28,544 nucleotides of DNA from a virus: the IMG/VR virus record IMGVR_UViG_3300027734_000249, positions 1 to 28,544 of that record; one strand, given 5' to 3'. Shown here one piece after another: positions 14,546 through 23,352 of the stretch. Each line of letters begins with the position of its first letter. Positions within the stretch are counted from its first letter, which is position 1. The translations under genes and the position numbers were made by a program. The notes beneath the pieces were generated by a model. It searched no databases. It worked only from the letters and a program-made list of their open reading frames with translations, and was not told the origin of the DNA.

Positions 14546-15703
14546 TTATCTACCACCTCTGTTTGCACGAAGTCTACTGAGTTGTGCTACTAAGAGATTA
14601 TCTGCGGCTTTTTTATCACCGCCCTTGGCTTGTTCACGAAGTTTGCTGATGCCATCGTCCTGGTTTTTCTGTGTAGAACTACCTTTACGCTGAGTCAATG
14701 TAGCGAAACTACTGCCTGCACTTTTAGCACTGGGTTTATCTCTGTATCTTAGACCATCGCGAACAAGACTTAACAAAGCCTCATCACTGCTGATCAAATC
14801 AATGTTTGGCACACCAGGCACTATTTGTGCATTGGCGCTGGGCCATAGTTTTGACATCTTGTCGCGTAGTTCATTATAGATATATTCATTTTTCAATTCT
14901 TTATCTGTAAAATTCTTACGACTTGTTGCCAATACTTCACTGACTTGATGGCTACGTATTTGTTGGAATTGTTCAACAGCAGGTTGCAGTCGTTTGATCT
15001 GCTTTTGTTGTTGTCTAATCCACTGCTCATTTTGAGCCATACTAGCCTGAATCCTTGCTACAGTAGCAGGATCCCTGGTCTGTGCCAATTGTTGTTGAAA
15101 AGTTGTTTGATAGTTTTGAGTTTTCAAAATCTCATCATAGGCTTTCTTCAACTTGGGTTGTACAGTAAACTCCATTGCTAACATCAGGCCATCTGTTTTG
15201 CTTCTAGCATCGTTGACATATTCTTCAAACTCTGCTCGTTCAACTTTCAGTTGGCGTGCTTCTTCGTGTATTGCTGATCCTTGACCTAGAATGGCTGCGG
15301 CTTTCTTAGCATCAACTACAACTTCTTTGCCGTTCTTCATAAATTTGAATTTGGCGTTGGGGTTTGTTTCTGCAAACTCAACAAAGTCAATTAGTTCTTC
15401 TGCTGTAGAATCGGTACTATCGGGGCTTACAGTTTCCTGGGCATCCGCTTCCTGATTGTCGCTGGCATATTCTGTATCGTTGGTATCACCAACTTCGGCT
15501 CCGCTATCGGGTGCCACAGAGGCTGATCCATCTGCCGATGCATCTACTCCTGTTGCAGTTTGTTCAGTAGGACGAATTTGATTACGCAGCGTTTGGTCAC
15601 GCATGGCGGTCATTTTCGCGGCTATTGAGTCTAAACTTGGGACTGCGCTTTGCTCAGTGGCCGCCGGCGCTGTAGGCTGGTTAGGGCTGATCGTTGTTTC
15701 CAT
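14546..15703 (-). CDS. Capsid scaffolding protein, 385 aa
   Basis: Sits between the portal/113-aa genes and the capsid gene, the standard scaffold position. Residues 1-100 are disordered and acidic (Pro/Thr/Ser/Asp-rich), followed by a short folded segment (AKFKFMKNGKEVVVDAKKAA). From about 145 to 275 there is a long charged, Gln-rich coiled coil (ARQLKVERAEFEEYVNDARS, QWIRQQQKQIKRLQPAVEQF). The tail is basic and low-complexity, ending LSRLRANRGGR, suited to binding the capsid interior. AAAAGGAAA precedes the ATG. Scaffold assignment is by position, coiled coil and composition, not sequence identity. No protease motif is visible. Confidence 0.82.
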   Translation of the reverse strand: METTISPNQPTAPAATEQSAVPSLDSIAAKMTAMRDQTLRNQIRPTEQTATGVDASADGSASVAPDSGAEVGDTNDTEYASDNQEADAQETVSPDSTDSTAEELIDFVEFAETNPNAKFKFMKNGKEVVVDAKKAAAILGQGSAIHEEARQLKVERAEFEEYVNDARSKTDGLMLAMEFTVQPKLKKAYDEILKTQNYQTTFQQQLAQTRDPATVARIQASMAQNEQWIRQQQKQIKRLQPAVEQFQQIRSHQVSEVLATSRKNFTDKELKNEYIYNELRDKMSKLWPSANAQIVPGVPNIDLISSDEALLSLVRDGLRYRDKPSAKSAGSSFATLTQRKGSSTQKNQDDGISKLREQAKGGDKKAADNLLVAQLSRLRANRGGR

Positions 15704-15714
15704 TTATTTTCCTT

Positions 15715-16056
15715 TTAAGTATTGGGCACTTCGTTAGTGTTACCAATACGACTTTTTAAGTAAACTGCCCGCTTAAGGCTGTTTACAAAATTATCAATGC
15801 CTGCAAGTTCATTGCTTATGGCAATTCTGCGAGCATTGTCCTCGGGCAGATGACTGCGAATGGACGCTAATTCATCTGCCAGACTAAATTTAAAATGATG
15901 AACAAACATGGCTAACTCTTTGTTCTTCAATAATGTTTCTGCCTGGCTACCGTAATGTCTAACCCGGTCTTGTTGACTAGGATTGAGTTTACTAAGTTGT
16001 CCCAGGTCTACAGTTAATCTACTGTTATAGTGGTCTATTGTATCGTCGTTGATCAT
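15715..16056 (-). CDS. Hypothetical protein between portal and scaffold, 113 aa
   Basis: A small helical protein (SKLNPSQQDRVRHYGSQAET, KFSLADELASIRSHLPEDNA, ELAGIDNFVNSLKRAVYLKS) with no recognised domain. Placement directly between portal and scaffold suggests a head-assembly accessory role. A CTAAATA element lies 18 nt upstream, and the SD is weak (AGAAAAG). Confidence 0.75.
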   Translation of the reverse strand: MINDDTIDHYNSRLTVDLGQLSKLNPSQQDRVRHYGSQAETLLKNKELAMFVHHFKFSLADELASIRSHLPEDNARRIAISNELAGIDNFVNSLKRAVYLKSRIGNTNEVPNT

Positions 16057-16074
16057 ATGCTTTTCTATTGTGAT

Positions 16075-16081
16075 TATTTAG
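16075..16081 (-). promoter_or_regulatory. Late-promoter-like CTAAATA element
   Basis: CTAAATA on minus, 3 nt after the portal stop codon and 18 nt before the ATG of the 113-aa gene. It could boost transcription of the scaffold-capsid segment. Confidence 0.5.
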
Positions 16082-16083
16082 TA

Positions 16084-18366
16084 TTATGAATATACTTTTG
16101 GATCACCAGCGGCCATGGACATAAAGTCTAGTTGACTTTCTGCATCAGTGCCAGCAACTTCCATTTCAATTTGCTTGGCCTTAATATCATTAAGGTTAGC
16201 CACTGAAAGTTTCTGTTTGTCTTCTGGACTTGGCTCTCTGTTCTTGGCTGCTTCTGCACTGGCTTGTATCATTGCCATGACTTCTTCGTCACTGGGCAAA
16301 TAACTGTCTGCGTCTTTGACACCCAGCACATATAATGTATCTGCAAAAGGCTTTTTAATCTTTTTGTAGATCTCAGGTGTTAACGCACCTTGGCCCACCA
16401 TTTGCTGTGTTGTTTGGAATAATTCACTTTGTGCTTTTTGTATGATCTGTAAGCGACCCAGTGCATTTTCTTCACTCATCATACCCAGGGCTAGTTCTAA
16501 GTGAACTTGTTTTCTGTCACAGAAGTTCATGTTGTCCCAGGAAGAAAAATCCAAGAACTCTGGCTTCTTATCTGGGTGACTGCTTTGTGCCAATTTCTTA
16601 ACACCATAGTCATCACCATATTGTATCAATGTTCTCCATATCAAATACAATGCTTGTTTTAGGCCTTCAGCCGCATTGCGTACTGTGTTGTCCTGTATGA
16701 TCTGGTTGGGACTCAGTGCCATTTGTAGTTTGATACCACTGTTACCAGCAGCCATGACTTCTGGATTGAATACGTCCTGTGGAGTTGTCATACCCACCAT
16801 GGCCATAGTATCCTTTTGAATACGATCCATGGCAACTTCTAGGAATGCTAGGTTACCACTGGGAGGAGGCATTTGGTAAATGTCTTTGCTGGGGTCAAAC
16901 TTGCTGTCTAGAATAAAGATAGCACTTTCACCGTCCTGCATCATTTCAAAGTCTACACGATCTGGCTTAACACCAATACGTGGTGTAGCAGTTAACAAAC
17001 CCAGTTGTATTTCTGCACGAGCCGCTGATGTGTTATATTCTTGCATGGGAATAACACTTTCACCAATGCTCATACCATAGAAGTTTCCAGGCAAGGGTTT
17101 TGGACATAGGTTAGCCACAGGAATAAACTCTACTTCACGTGCGCTGATAATGTAACTGCCTGAATAAATTACTTCAATTAGTTCTAGTTCACCGTCACCA
17201 TCAATGTCAAATCTATTCCATACAGTGACAATACTTACTTGTCTACTGTCTGGATCTGCACTGGCTGCACTGCTAACTGGTATACCCATGATAGGTACTG
17301 AGTCACGTGCGTGAATAGCCAAGTTGTTTAATACACTGCCTGCTTGATATGCACCACTTTGGTTGTATTCAGCATGTGTTCTAAATTCTTCTAGGTTAAT
17401 ATCTGGATATAATTCAGTGGCTTCCTGAATTGTCATAGGATCATAGTAACCGCAGAATGGTTGATCCTTCATTTCTTCCACAGTGGGATCACAGACCCAG
17501 TAATGTTGTGCAATAGGATGGAACTTGATGTTTAAGTTATAACCTGTTAATTTATACTTGGCTTTATATATTGTATTACGTTTGATAGCGGAATTTAAGA
17601 TCTCTTCTTGGCCGTCAACATTTTCTTGTTGCATGGCTTCTGCTTCCATGGCCATGGCTTCTGTGTCTTGTTCTTCAGGTAATTGACCCAGTCTTTCTAT
17701 CTGTTGATCTATTAGACCCTGTGTCATGCCCTGTTGTTGATCGCCCAATAACTGTTGAACTTCAGCCATGACCTTTTCCATGTCAACATTGACTTGGCGC
17801 TTGCTTTGTCGCAGTGCTGTGAGTCCACCTTCAGCGGCCTGTAGTTCAAATGCTTTTAATTGTTCCAGTGTACCTTCTGTTTCTATGTAACGAGTAATTT
17901 GCTCACGCACTGGTTTGATCATCATCATGCCATTTTTGTGCATGTTGGCATCCATGACCCAACGCTCTAGGATAAAGTGCGGGTCATTCATTTGGTTAAC
18001 AACTTTTGACACCATGTCAGTGGCCTGACGTGCGGCTTCTTCATCATCTTGCCCATCGGCTACAAAATCAAAGTTAACTTCACCATTGGGCATAAGTCCC
18101 TTGGCAATAACTGCTGTGGCATAGTCAACAACTGGCTTAACACTGGGGTGTATGTAGTCAATGCCATTGACAGGTGCAGTACTTTCTGTAACTGCTAGGC
18201 ACAAATAGTGATAGTCCACTGCACGATTAACAGCATTCTTAGTTCCCAAATAACGCAAATAACTGGCCATCTTTGTGTCCATCATATTTTTCATACGTAC
18301 GAACTGGGCATTTTGCTTGACATTTTTATTGATGTCTTCAATAGGGATATTCTTAATATTCAACAT
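16084..18366 (-). CDS. Portal protein, 760 aa
   Basis: Large P22/SU10-type portal, the dodecameric head vertex through which DNA passes. The N-terminus has the helical clip/wing-type pattern (KMMDTKMASYLRYLGTKNAV, IHPSVKPVVDYATAVIAKGL). Residues about 200-265 form a Gln/Glu-rich insertion (QQLLGDQQQGMTQGLIDQQI). The core includes HYWVCDPTVEEMKDQPFCGY and PKPLPGNFYGMSIGESVIPM. The C-terminal part has DTMAMVGMTTPQDVFNPEVM and a long helical tail. Its position after the terminase and before the scaffold supports the call. The frame starts at ATG 18366, preceded by AAAGGA within a short dyad (18381-18369). Confidence 0.9.
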   Translation of the reverse strand: MLNIKNIPIEDINKNVKQNAQFVRMKNMMDTKMASYLRYLGTKNAVNRAVDYHYLCLAVTESTAPVNGIDYIHPSVKPVVDYATAVIAKGLMPNGEVNFDFVADGQDDEEAARQATDMVSKVVNQMNDPHFILERWVMDANMHKNGMMMIKPVREQITRYIETEGTLEQLKAFELQAAEGGLTALRQSKRQVNVDMEKVMAEVQQLLGDQQQGMTQGLIDQQIERLGQLPEEQDTEAMAMEAEAMQQENVDGQEEILNSAIKRNTIYKAKYKLTGYNLNIKFHPIAQHYWVCDPTVEEMKDQPFCGYYDPMTIQEATELYPDINLEEFRTHAEYNQSGAYQAGSVLNNLAIHARDSVPIMGIPVSSAASADPDSRQVSIVTVWNRFDIDGDGELELIEVIYSGSYIISAREVEFIPVANLCPKPLPGNFYGMSIGESVIPMQEYNTSAARAEIQLGLLTATPRIGVKPDRVDFEMMQDGESAIFILDSKFDPSKDIYQMPPPSGNLAFLEVAMDRIQKDTMAMVGMTTPQDVFNPEVMAAGNSGIKLQMALSPNQIIQDNTVRNAAEGLKQALYLIWRTLIQYGDDYGVKKLAQSSHPDKKPEFLDFSSWDNMNFCDRKQVHLELALGMMSEENALGRLQIIQKAQSELFQTTQQMVGQGALTPEIYKKIKKPFADTLYVLGVKDADSYLPSDEEVMAMIQASAEAAKNREPSPEDKQKLSVANLNDIKAKQIEMEVAGTDAESQLDFMSMAAGDPKVYS

Positions 18367-18392
18367 TTAAAGGAATCCTTTAGTATAACTGT

Positions 18393-18399
18393 TATTTAG
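18393..18399 (-). promoter_or_regulatory. Late-promoter-like CTAAATA element before the portal gene
   Basis: CGCTAAATAAC on minus, in a true intergenic gap between the stop at 18411 and the portal ATG at 18366, 26 nt upstream of the start. Confidence 0.55.
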
Positions 18400-18410
18400 C
18401 GTTTTTGTCA

Positions 18411-19046
18411 TCAGGATTTTCTTGGCTCAATGCTGTAAAACCAATCATCACCTGCTGTCCACTTACGTGTGCCATCCACAGTCCATAGGTTCTGTGCCGC
18501 TTGAAAGTCTGGAAACTTTGTTTCACTGGGGATTAAACTTTGATCATACCATAAACATCTGTTATTGGGTTGAACTGCAAACTGTCCATTTTCCAATTTA
18601 ATAAAATTAAATGATTTGTGTTCTTCTGCAACCTCTGTAAAGCCTGTGTCCACGTCCATGCCTTCAGCACAAAAGTCCACAGTAAACAAATAGTTGCCAT
18701 AATGCCAGGCTCGGTCTTTGCCCAGGAACTTTACGCCTAGATTACGTAATCCTATCTTTTCAATGATGGTAAAGCGGTAGCCCATGCAGTCCCATAATTG
18801 TAACTGATCTATGGGCAGTGTACCTGTGTGATCTGTTTTCCATACATAAGCATGTATGGGTAGTTTGTCATACAATGCACCGTAATTAGGCAGCAGTGAC
18901 TCAATGCGGAATACTTGTCCACGCAGTGCTTTGAGACTGACCCAGATTGCTGGTTCCAGTTCTCCATGACCCTTGGTAAAATTATAAAGAAACTCACGTT
19001 TTACAAAGCATTTAATGGGTGGTAGTGCTGATACAATATAACTCAT
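18411..19046 (-). CDS. Conserved hypothetical protein, 211 aa
   Basis: Resembles a protein I recall from marine T4-like phages and pelagiphages, with the opening IVSALPPIKCFVKREFLYNF and later WDCMGYRFTIIEK and QPNNRCLWYDQSLIP; its function is not known. Soluble, no signal peptide or catalytic motif. The ATG at 19046 overlaps the upstream stop as TAATG, with GGAGA 5-6 nt upstream, so it is coupled to the 67-aa gene. It lies between terminase and portal, so it may be structural, but no role can be claimed. The similarity is from memory. Confidence 0.75.
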   Translation of the reverse strand: MSYIVSALPPIKCFVKREFLYNFTKGHGELEPAIWVSLKALRGQVFRIESLLPNYGALYDKLPIHAYVWKTDHTGTLPIDQLQLWDCMGYRFTIIEKIGLRNLGVKFLGKDRAWHYGNYLFTVDFCAEGMDVDTGFTEVAEEHKSFNFIKLENGQFAVQPNNRCLWYDQSLIPSETKFPDFQAAQNLWTVDGTRKWTAGDDWFYSIEPRKS

Positions 19047-19249
19047 TAAAAGTCTCCGGGCATTATGATCTGTGGACGAGTAAGTTCATCTTGTAGGTTA
19101 CATGCATGGCATGTAGCACCCGCACTGTCCTCATCTTCCAGTTCATAGACTGTGTGTGGAGTCATTGCTATCATTGCCGCTGTTTCAAATACTTTGGCAT
19201 GCTTTTCGCAGAGTATCATTGTGTTGTCTTCAATAGCGCATATAAACAT
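19046..19249 (-). CDS. Small protein with possible zinc-binding cysteines, 67 aa
   Basis: Starts at ATG 19249 overlapping the upstream stop (TAATG). It contains CEKH near residue 14 and CHAC near residue 47, a C-x2-H plus C-x2-C arrangement that could bind one zinc ion. The middle is acidic (YELEDEDSAGATC). Function unknown. The zinc site is an inference from spacing. Confidence 0.65.
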   Translation of the reverse strand: MFICAIEDNTMILCEKHAKVFETAAMIAMTPHTVYELEDEDSAGATCHACNLQDELTRPQIIMPGDF

Positions 19250-19464
19250 TATAGTGCGTCCTTGAATTTTTTAAGTTCTTCGTGTGTTAGGAACATCTCA
19301 AAACGGTTGTCAAATATACTTTGACTTTGTATTTGTATGTGCCAAACTTCTGTGGCTTCTACCCAGGTTTTTCTTAACCTAAGTCTATAATCTTCATTGT
19401 TGATTATATCATGTTCTTCTCGGGGTGCTCCCTGTGAATATACCATAAATTGTCCTTGTCTCAT
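19249..19464 (-). CDS. Hypothetical protein, 71 aa
   Basis: A small soluble protein (MRQGQFMVYSQGAPREEHDI..., ending EELKKFKDAL) with strand-rich middle and helical end. AAGGAAT precedes the ATG at 19464, 12 nt after the large terminase stop. Unrecognised; probably co-transcribed with the terminase. Confidence 0.7.
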   Translation of the reverse strand: MRQGQFMVYSQGAPREEHDIINNEDYRLRLRKTWVEATEVWHIQIQSQSIFDNRFEMFLTHEELKKFKDAL

Positions 19465-19476
19465 TGCTATTCCTTG

Positions 19477-21084
19477 TTATGCTGAGAAGGTCTTCTTCCA
19501 AGCGGGTTTATTAGTTTCATCCTGTCTAATGTATCTATCTCTCTGCGCCAACATTCTTTGCTGTGAAGTGCGGTTATCCCAGGGTTCAGCATAGCCATTT
19601 AAACAGGCCAGTACTGCATAACGACAACTATCAATACAGTCATCTGGATCACTGAATCTACCCTTTTCATCAACAAAATAGTTTTGTGCTTCATTGAGGA
19701 AATGAGTGCAGTTTTCATTGATCATTAAGTTACCAACTTCCAACATCTGTCGCATTTGATTAATACCATAGGCTTTGTGATTGGTTACACGACCCTGACT
19801 GTCTGGTGGATTCATAATGGCTTTATCTATTACATTGAGTTCATATTGTTCAAACAGTTCACGGATACTGCTACTGCTCATGGTGTATCTGCCAGCAGTG
19901 CTTGCGTCAGGAGGTAAAGCAATAGGAGTGCCAAACACTTCAGGACGAAGTAGATGATTGATATACTGAGTGGGGACAGCCTCTTCAATGCCCTGCACAA
20001 CAATCTGTCTATGTAGATACATAATTCGTTCATGTGGTTCATAATACATTAATGATATAACTGTTTTATCGTTGACTAAACCCAAGTCCAGTGCAATAAC
20101 ACGTTGTATACGCATCATGCGGGTAAAGTCAATCTCACCTGTTTTGTATGTGGGCCAGTTATTCAATTGGAATACAGCGCCTTTGCCCATGACAGGTTTG
20201 CCTGCAATACGTGCTTCGCGCTCGTGTGGCAGATAATCCTTTTCCAGTTGTCGTCTTGTTGCGGCAAGTAGAAAAGGTTGACCCCAGGGGTCATATTCAG
20301 GCACATCGTCCCAGGCTACACGAATATATTCATAGCCCTGTTCTTTGTTCCAAAATTTACTTACAAGGCCATTAAGACCCTTAAGCGGTGTGAACGAACA
20401 TAGAACTTTACCCTGTGTGGTAGCAGTTCGCGTAACGATCTCACTGAAAAAGTCATCGGGTGGTTGCTCATCAAATACTGCCAAATTAAGTTTAAAACCT
20501 TGAAGTTGTCTTACTTCTTGTGTATAGTTAGCAAATAATAGATAACTATTGGTACCACTAACATGCCTAATTTCACAGCCAATGTTATTAGCACCATCAT
20601 TACGCATAGTGTCAACCACAATGCAGTCACGAGGTATAGCACCAGTGCCAAGATTTTCTGTAATTTTGACATCCTGTGTTCCTATTAATTCATTTTGTAA
20701 CACCAATGCTACCTGACTCCAACCTTCACCTGCTACCATGGCAGTTATTGGTGCAGTAAATCTATAGCCAGTCCACCATTCAGGATATATGCCTGTCAAG
20801 TGCATGGCTGTTTCATAACAGGTACTTACTGTTTTACCAATCCTGTTGGCAGCCAGTATGCCACGACGTTCACTGGCACCTGTGCTAAAGAACTTCAACT
20901 GATGTTCAAATGGACGAAAGTATTTTAATTGATTGTAACGCATGTCGTCACAGATTTCAATACTTAATTCCATTAACTTGGCTTTTAAGTCACCATTGAG
21001 ATTGGGTAATGCATCAATGGGTAACTCATATTCATCTAAAGCCCAGCGCAGTGCTCGGGCCATTAATGTTTCTTGACCCAGCAT
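19477..21084 (-). CDS. terL: Terminase large subunit, 535 aa
   Basis: The DNA-packaging motor and headful or unit-length nuclease. The ATPase part has the divergent Walker A AANRIGKT at residues 78-85 (after the FEHQLKFF adenine-binding-like segment), Walker B LNLAVFDE at 199-206 with the catalytic Glu, and the coupling motif CSFTPLKG near 229-236. The C-terminal RNase H-like nuclease starts with VIALDLGLVNDKT (first metal Asp near 333), with later acidic residues at DPDDCIDSCRYA. Length is normal. It lies downstream of the probable small subunit and upstream of the portal, the canonical order. Confidence 0.95.
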   Translation of the reverse strand: MLGQETLMARALRWALDEYELPIDALPNLNGDLKAKLMELSIEICDDMRYNQLKYFRPFEHQLKFFSTGASERRGILAANRIGKTVSTCYETAMHLTGIYPEWWTGYRFTAPITAMVAGEGWSQVALVLQNELIGTQDVKITENLGTGAIPRDCIVVDTMRNDGANNIGCEIRHVSGTNSYLLFANYTQEVRQLQGFKLNLAVFDEQPPDDFFSEIVTRTATTQGKVLCSFTPLKGLNGLVSKFWNKEQGYEYIRVAWDDVPEYDPWGQPFLLAATRRQLEKDYLPHEREARIAGKPVMGKGAVFQLNNWPTYKTGEIDFTRMMRIQRVIALDLGLVNDKTVISLMYYEPHERIMYLHRQIVVQGIEEAVPTQYINHLLRPEVFGTPIALPPDASTAGRYTMSSSSIRELFEQYELNVIDKAIMNPPDSQGRVTNHKAYGINQMRQMLEVGNLMINENCTHFLNEAQNYFVDEKGRFSDPDDCIDSCRYAVLACLNGYAEPWDNRTSQQRMLAQRDRYIRQDETNKPAWKKTFSA

Positions 21085-21085
21085 A

Positions 21086-21316
21086 TCAGTGCAACGTTCT
21101 CTTTTGTTCTAATAGTTTTACGTTTAAAAAATCACGCAGTAATAATATTGAATTTCTACTCATTTTTAAATGAAACTCAATGTCATCTTCATTGTCCTGA
21201 TCAAACCTAAACGCTATGTGACATTCGTCGTCATCAATCCAATTTCCGCCTACATCAACGGCACTGGATTCATCATGCATGATATTAACTAACTGCATTT
21301 GTTTGAGTAGTGACAT
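21086..21316 (-). CDS. Hypothetical acidic protein, 76 aa
   Basis: ATG 21316 is chosen over the later ATGs because AGGAG lies 8 nt upstream. This makes it overlap the 112-aa gene by 32 nt. The product is acidic (GGNWIDDDECHIAFRFDQDN, EDDIEFHLKMS) with a C-terminal helix. Function unknown. It ends 1 nt before the terminase start. Confidence 0.75.
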   Translation of the reverse strand: MSLLKQMQLVNIMHDESSAVDVGGNWIDDDECHIAFRFDQDNEDDIEFHLKMSRNSILLLRDFLNVKLLEQKRTLH

Positions 21317-21623
21317 TTGGTAACTCCTGTGGATATTGTTGGCTGATTAAACTTAGGTAGTATAATGATTCACTGAGACTGGCAATCTCACTGGCAGTAC
21401 TGGTCCAAGTTTCTGGATTGCTGAGATCCTCAGGCTTTTTAACTAAAATAGCCTGTAGTCGTTCAGCAGTTAGTCGCAGACAATGTTCAATCTGTCCGGG
21501 GAAACGTTGTCTAAATGCTTCTCTGTGAACAGCATTGACTTTTTGCAGTATCAATGTGTCGCGTGTGCGGGCGGCTTCTTGTGCTTGAAAGATCATGCCA
21601 TCTCTCATAGTTGGATCTGTCAT
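21285..21623 (-). CDS. Hypothetical helical protein, 112 aa
   Basis: Almost entirely helical by composition (AQEAARTRDTLILQKVNAVH, CLRLTAERLQAILVKKPEDL). It sits just upstream of the terminase and could conceivably be the small terminase subunit, but the basic GRGGYRPGAGRKKG protein at 24258 is a better candidate. The start at 21623 is 1 nt after the upstream stop and has a weak SD. Confidence 0.65.
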   Translation of the reverse strand: MTDPTMRDGMIFQAQEAARTRDTLILQKVNAVHREAFRQRFPGQIEHCLRLTAERLQAILVKKPEDLSNPETWTSTASEIASLSESLYYLSLISQQYPQELPNVTTQTNAVS

Positions 21624-21624
21624 A

Positions 21625-22425
21625 TTAACTTACTCTTGTGTCCGTGCCCCAAGGGTCAACAATGGCTTCACTGTTAAACTGTCCAAAGTCTCTGTCTACA
21701 AATGTATCCCAGATGTTGCCAGCATTGATACGCTGTGCCTGCATCATGGTACGTAATCTACGTCCCACTGGAGTTAATGTGCCGTCTTCACGTTGAACTG
21801 TTTGCTCACCACTGCAAGCACCAATCCATTTAATAATCTCAGGACGCTCTCTGCCATATTTGTCAATCTTTGTGCCTGATTCTTTTTGTTCCCAGGGACC
21901 GTTGATTTCATAACTGATTGTGCCATCATTGTATTTGCGGAATGTGCAGTGACATTTCTTACCCACTGCTCTATATTCTGGATCTGGATGAGGAACAAAG
22001 GGACTGAAGAAGTAATTTTGTAATTCACTTTCAGGTGGCAGTGTGGGATCACGTTCGGGTATTGGTGGGAACGGTTCAACTGGAACCATGTCTGCACGAT
22101 CAATGTAAGGGTTATCACCACCAATAAATGTTGGATCAATCTCAACGCCATTGAGTGTGTCCATGGCTACTTGATATTTTAATTTGTTGGCACGCCCTTT
22201 TAAGTTTAGGACAATGCCTGTTTCATCATATACAAAGCGTTCTAGTTCTTTGGCTGTGGGAAAGTCTGTCATTAGACCTTCCATGTCAAAGTCTGCTGTG
22301 CTGGTTGAACGTGGTATAATACCAGCCACTGCTTCTGCTACTTCAATTATTTCTTCGGGGGTTGCCTGAGTATCTTCCCAGGGACTTTCCACATCTGTAG
22401 GTGTGGTTGTGGTTTTTTTCGTCAT
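21625..22425 (-). CDS. Hypothetical protein, 266 aa
   Basis: Starts at ATG 22425 with AAAAGGAA, after a terminator. The N-terminal 50 residues are disordered and acidic. A folded part follows with TAKELERFVYDETGIVLNLK and a PFPPIPERDPTLPPESELQ proline-rich linker, then a Cys-containing beta-rich segment (VGKKCHCTFRKYNDGTISYE, IGACSGEQTV). The C-terminus ends NSEAIVDPWGTDTRVS. No domain is recognised. Its position between the small and large terminase-type genes suggests a packaging or virion role. Confidence 0.7.
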   Translation of the reverse strand: MTKKTTTTPTDVESPWEDTQATPEEIIEVAEAVAGIIPRSTSTADFDMEGLMTDFPTAKELERFVYDETGIVLNLKGRANKLKYQVAMDTLNGVEIDPTFIGGDNPYIDRADMVPVEPFPPIPERDPTLPPESELQNYFFSPFVPHPDPEYRAVGKKCHCTFRKYNDGTISYEINGPWEQKESGTKIDKYGRERPEIIKWIGACSGEQTVQREDGTLTPVGRRLRTMMQAQRINAGNIWDTFVDRDFGQFNSEAIVDPWGTDTRVS

Positions 22426-22444
22426 TTCATTTCCTTTTCTATAC

Positions 22445-22477
22445 GAATAAAAACTAGTGTGAGTCTGTCACACTAGT
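22445..22477 (-). terminator. Rho-independent terminator
   Basis: On minus, ACTAGTGTGA-CAGAC-TCACACTAGT is a perfect 10-bp stem with a 5-nt loop (about 22476-22452), followed by TTTTATTC. It terminates transcripts from the 24258-22488 small-gene cluster. Confidence 0.88.
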
Positions 22478-22484
22478 GTAAAGT

Positions 22485-22491
22485 TATTTAG
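22485..22491 (-). promoter_or_regulatory. CTAAATA element overlapping a stop codon, upstream of a terminator
   Basis: CGCTAAATAAC on minus, where TAA is the stop of the 182-aa gene. The same 11 bases occur before the portal gene. The terminator hairpin begins only about 8 nt downstream, so productive transcription from here is doubtful. Confidence 0.3.
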
Positions 22492-23036
22492 CGATTGATG
22501 GGCATTCCTGTGCGTCTGCTTCTCAATATACCGCCACCTTGATTTGGTGGTCTATAATTACTGGGCGGTGTTCTTATACCACCAACATAACCTGGTCCAG
22601 GCATGGGTTGTTGCATCTGTGGAGGTAATGCGGGTGAGGGTGATTTAATAAAACCTTGATCAGGAGGTGCTTCTCCAGGCTGTCTAAAGATTGGCAACAT
22701 TGATTTGCCACCGCCACCGGGTGTCATGCCAGGACCAAACTGTCCGCCTTTACCACCTGGTGATACTGGACTAACATTAAAACCTGGATCAACTAGGCCT
22801 GTGCTGTCATCAATACGACCTCTACCTGTGGTTTGTTCACTGAGATCTAAGTTTGGATCCAATACAGCAGGCCTCATTTCTGCGCCACCACCAAGCATAG
22901 TCTTAGAATATTGATCATAAGACTGTTGTGGAGTCATTGCAGGCAGAGTCTGTGGTCTACCACCACTGGGAGCATTGTCCTGAAACGTCTTGGGAAGGTT
23001 TTGTCTTAGCCCGCCTGTGTTAGTACTCATGCTCAT
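22488..23036 (-). CDS. Disordered Pro/Gly-rich protein, 182 aa
   Basis: Low complexity throughout: GGRPQTLPAMTPQQSYDQYS, VSPGGKGGQFGPGMTPGGGG, PALPPQMQQPMPGPGYVGG, ending in the basic RSRRTGMPINR. No folded domain is visible. Such proteins are often virion-associated or linkers. It is the last gene of the small-protein cluster before the terminator. TAAGGA lies upstream of the ATG. Confidence 0.72.
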   Translation of the reverse strand: MSMSTNTGGLRQNLPKTFQDNAPSGGRPQTLPAMTPQQSYDQYSKTMLGGGAEMRPAVLDPNLDLSEQTTGRGRIDDSTGLVDPGFNVSPVSPGGKGGQFGPGMTPGGGGKSMLPIFRQPGEAPPDQGFIKSPSPALPPQMQQPMPGPGYVGGIRTPPSNYRPPNQGGGILRSRRTGMPINR

Positions 23037-23046
23037 AATTTATTCC

Positions 23047-23352
23047 TTACTTCTTTGGTGCTTTGTATTTTGCTGGCAACTTTGCGCCATCAGCAGTAGA
23101 ATTCTTCTTAGGTCCAACATTGGTGTCAGCACTTAGGCCTTCAACTGCTGGATCACGGAAACTTTGCATGCCACGACCACGTGCGGCCACTGCATTAGAT
23201 ACCATGTCTGCCAATGCGCTTTTCTCACCGCTGGTACTGGATTTTTCTTTCATAAAAGCATCACGCTTACCGCCCATGTCCATGTTACCAGTTGTTGGTC
23301 CACGCTTTTGGTTGATTGCTTTTGCCTGAGGATTAGATGTAGAGATTCTCAT
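23047..23352 (-). CDS. Basic low-complexity protein, 101 aa, with RGPTxGN motif
   Basis: Begins MRISTSNPQAKAINQKRGPT and carries the RGPTTGN motif near residue 17, a motif shared with the upstream 128-aa protein. Lys/Ala/Ser-rich, ending PAKYKAPKK. Its ATG overlaps the upstream stop (ATGA) and AAAGGAAA lies before it. Probably disordered and possibly packaged in the virion. Function unknown. Confidence 0.72.
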   Translation of the reverse strand: MRISTSNPQAKAINQKRGPTTGNMDMGGKRDAFMKEKSSTSGEKSALADMVSNAVAARGRGMQSFRDPAVEGLSADTNVGPKKNSTADGAKLPAKYKAPKK

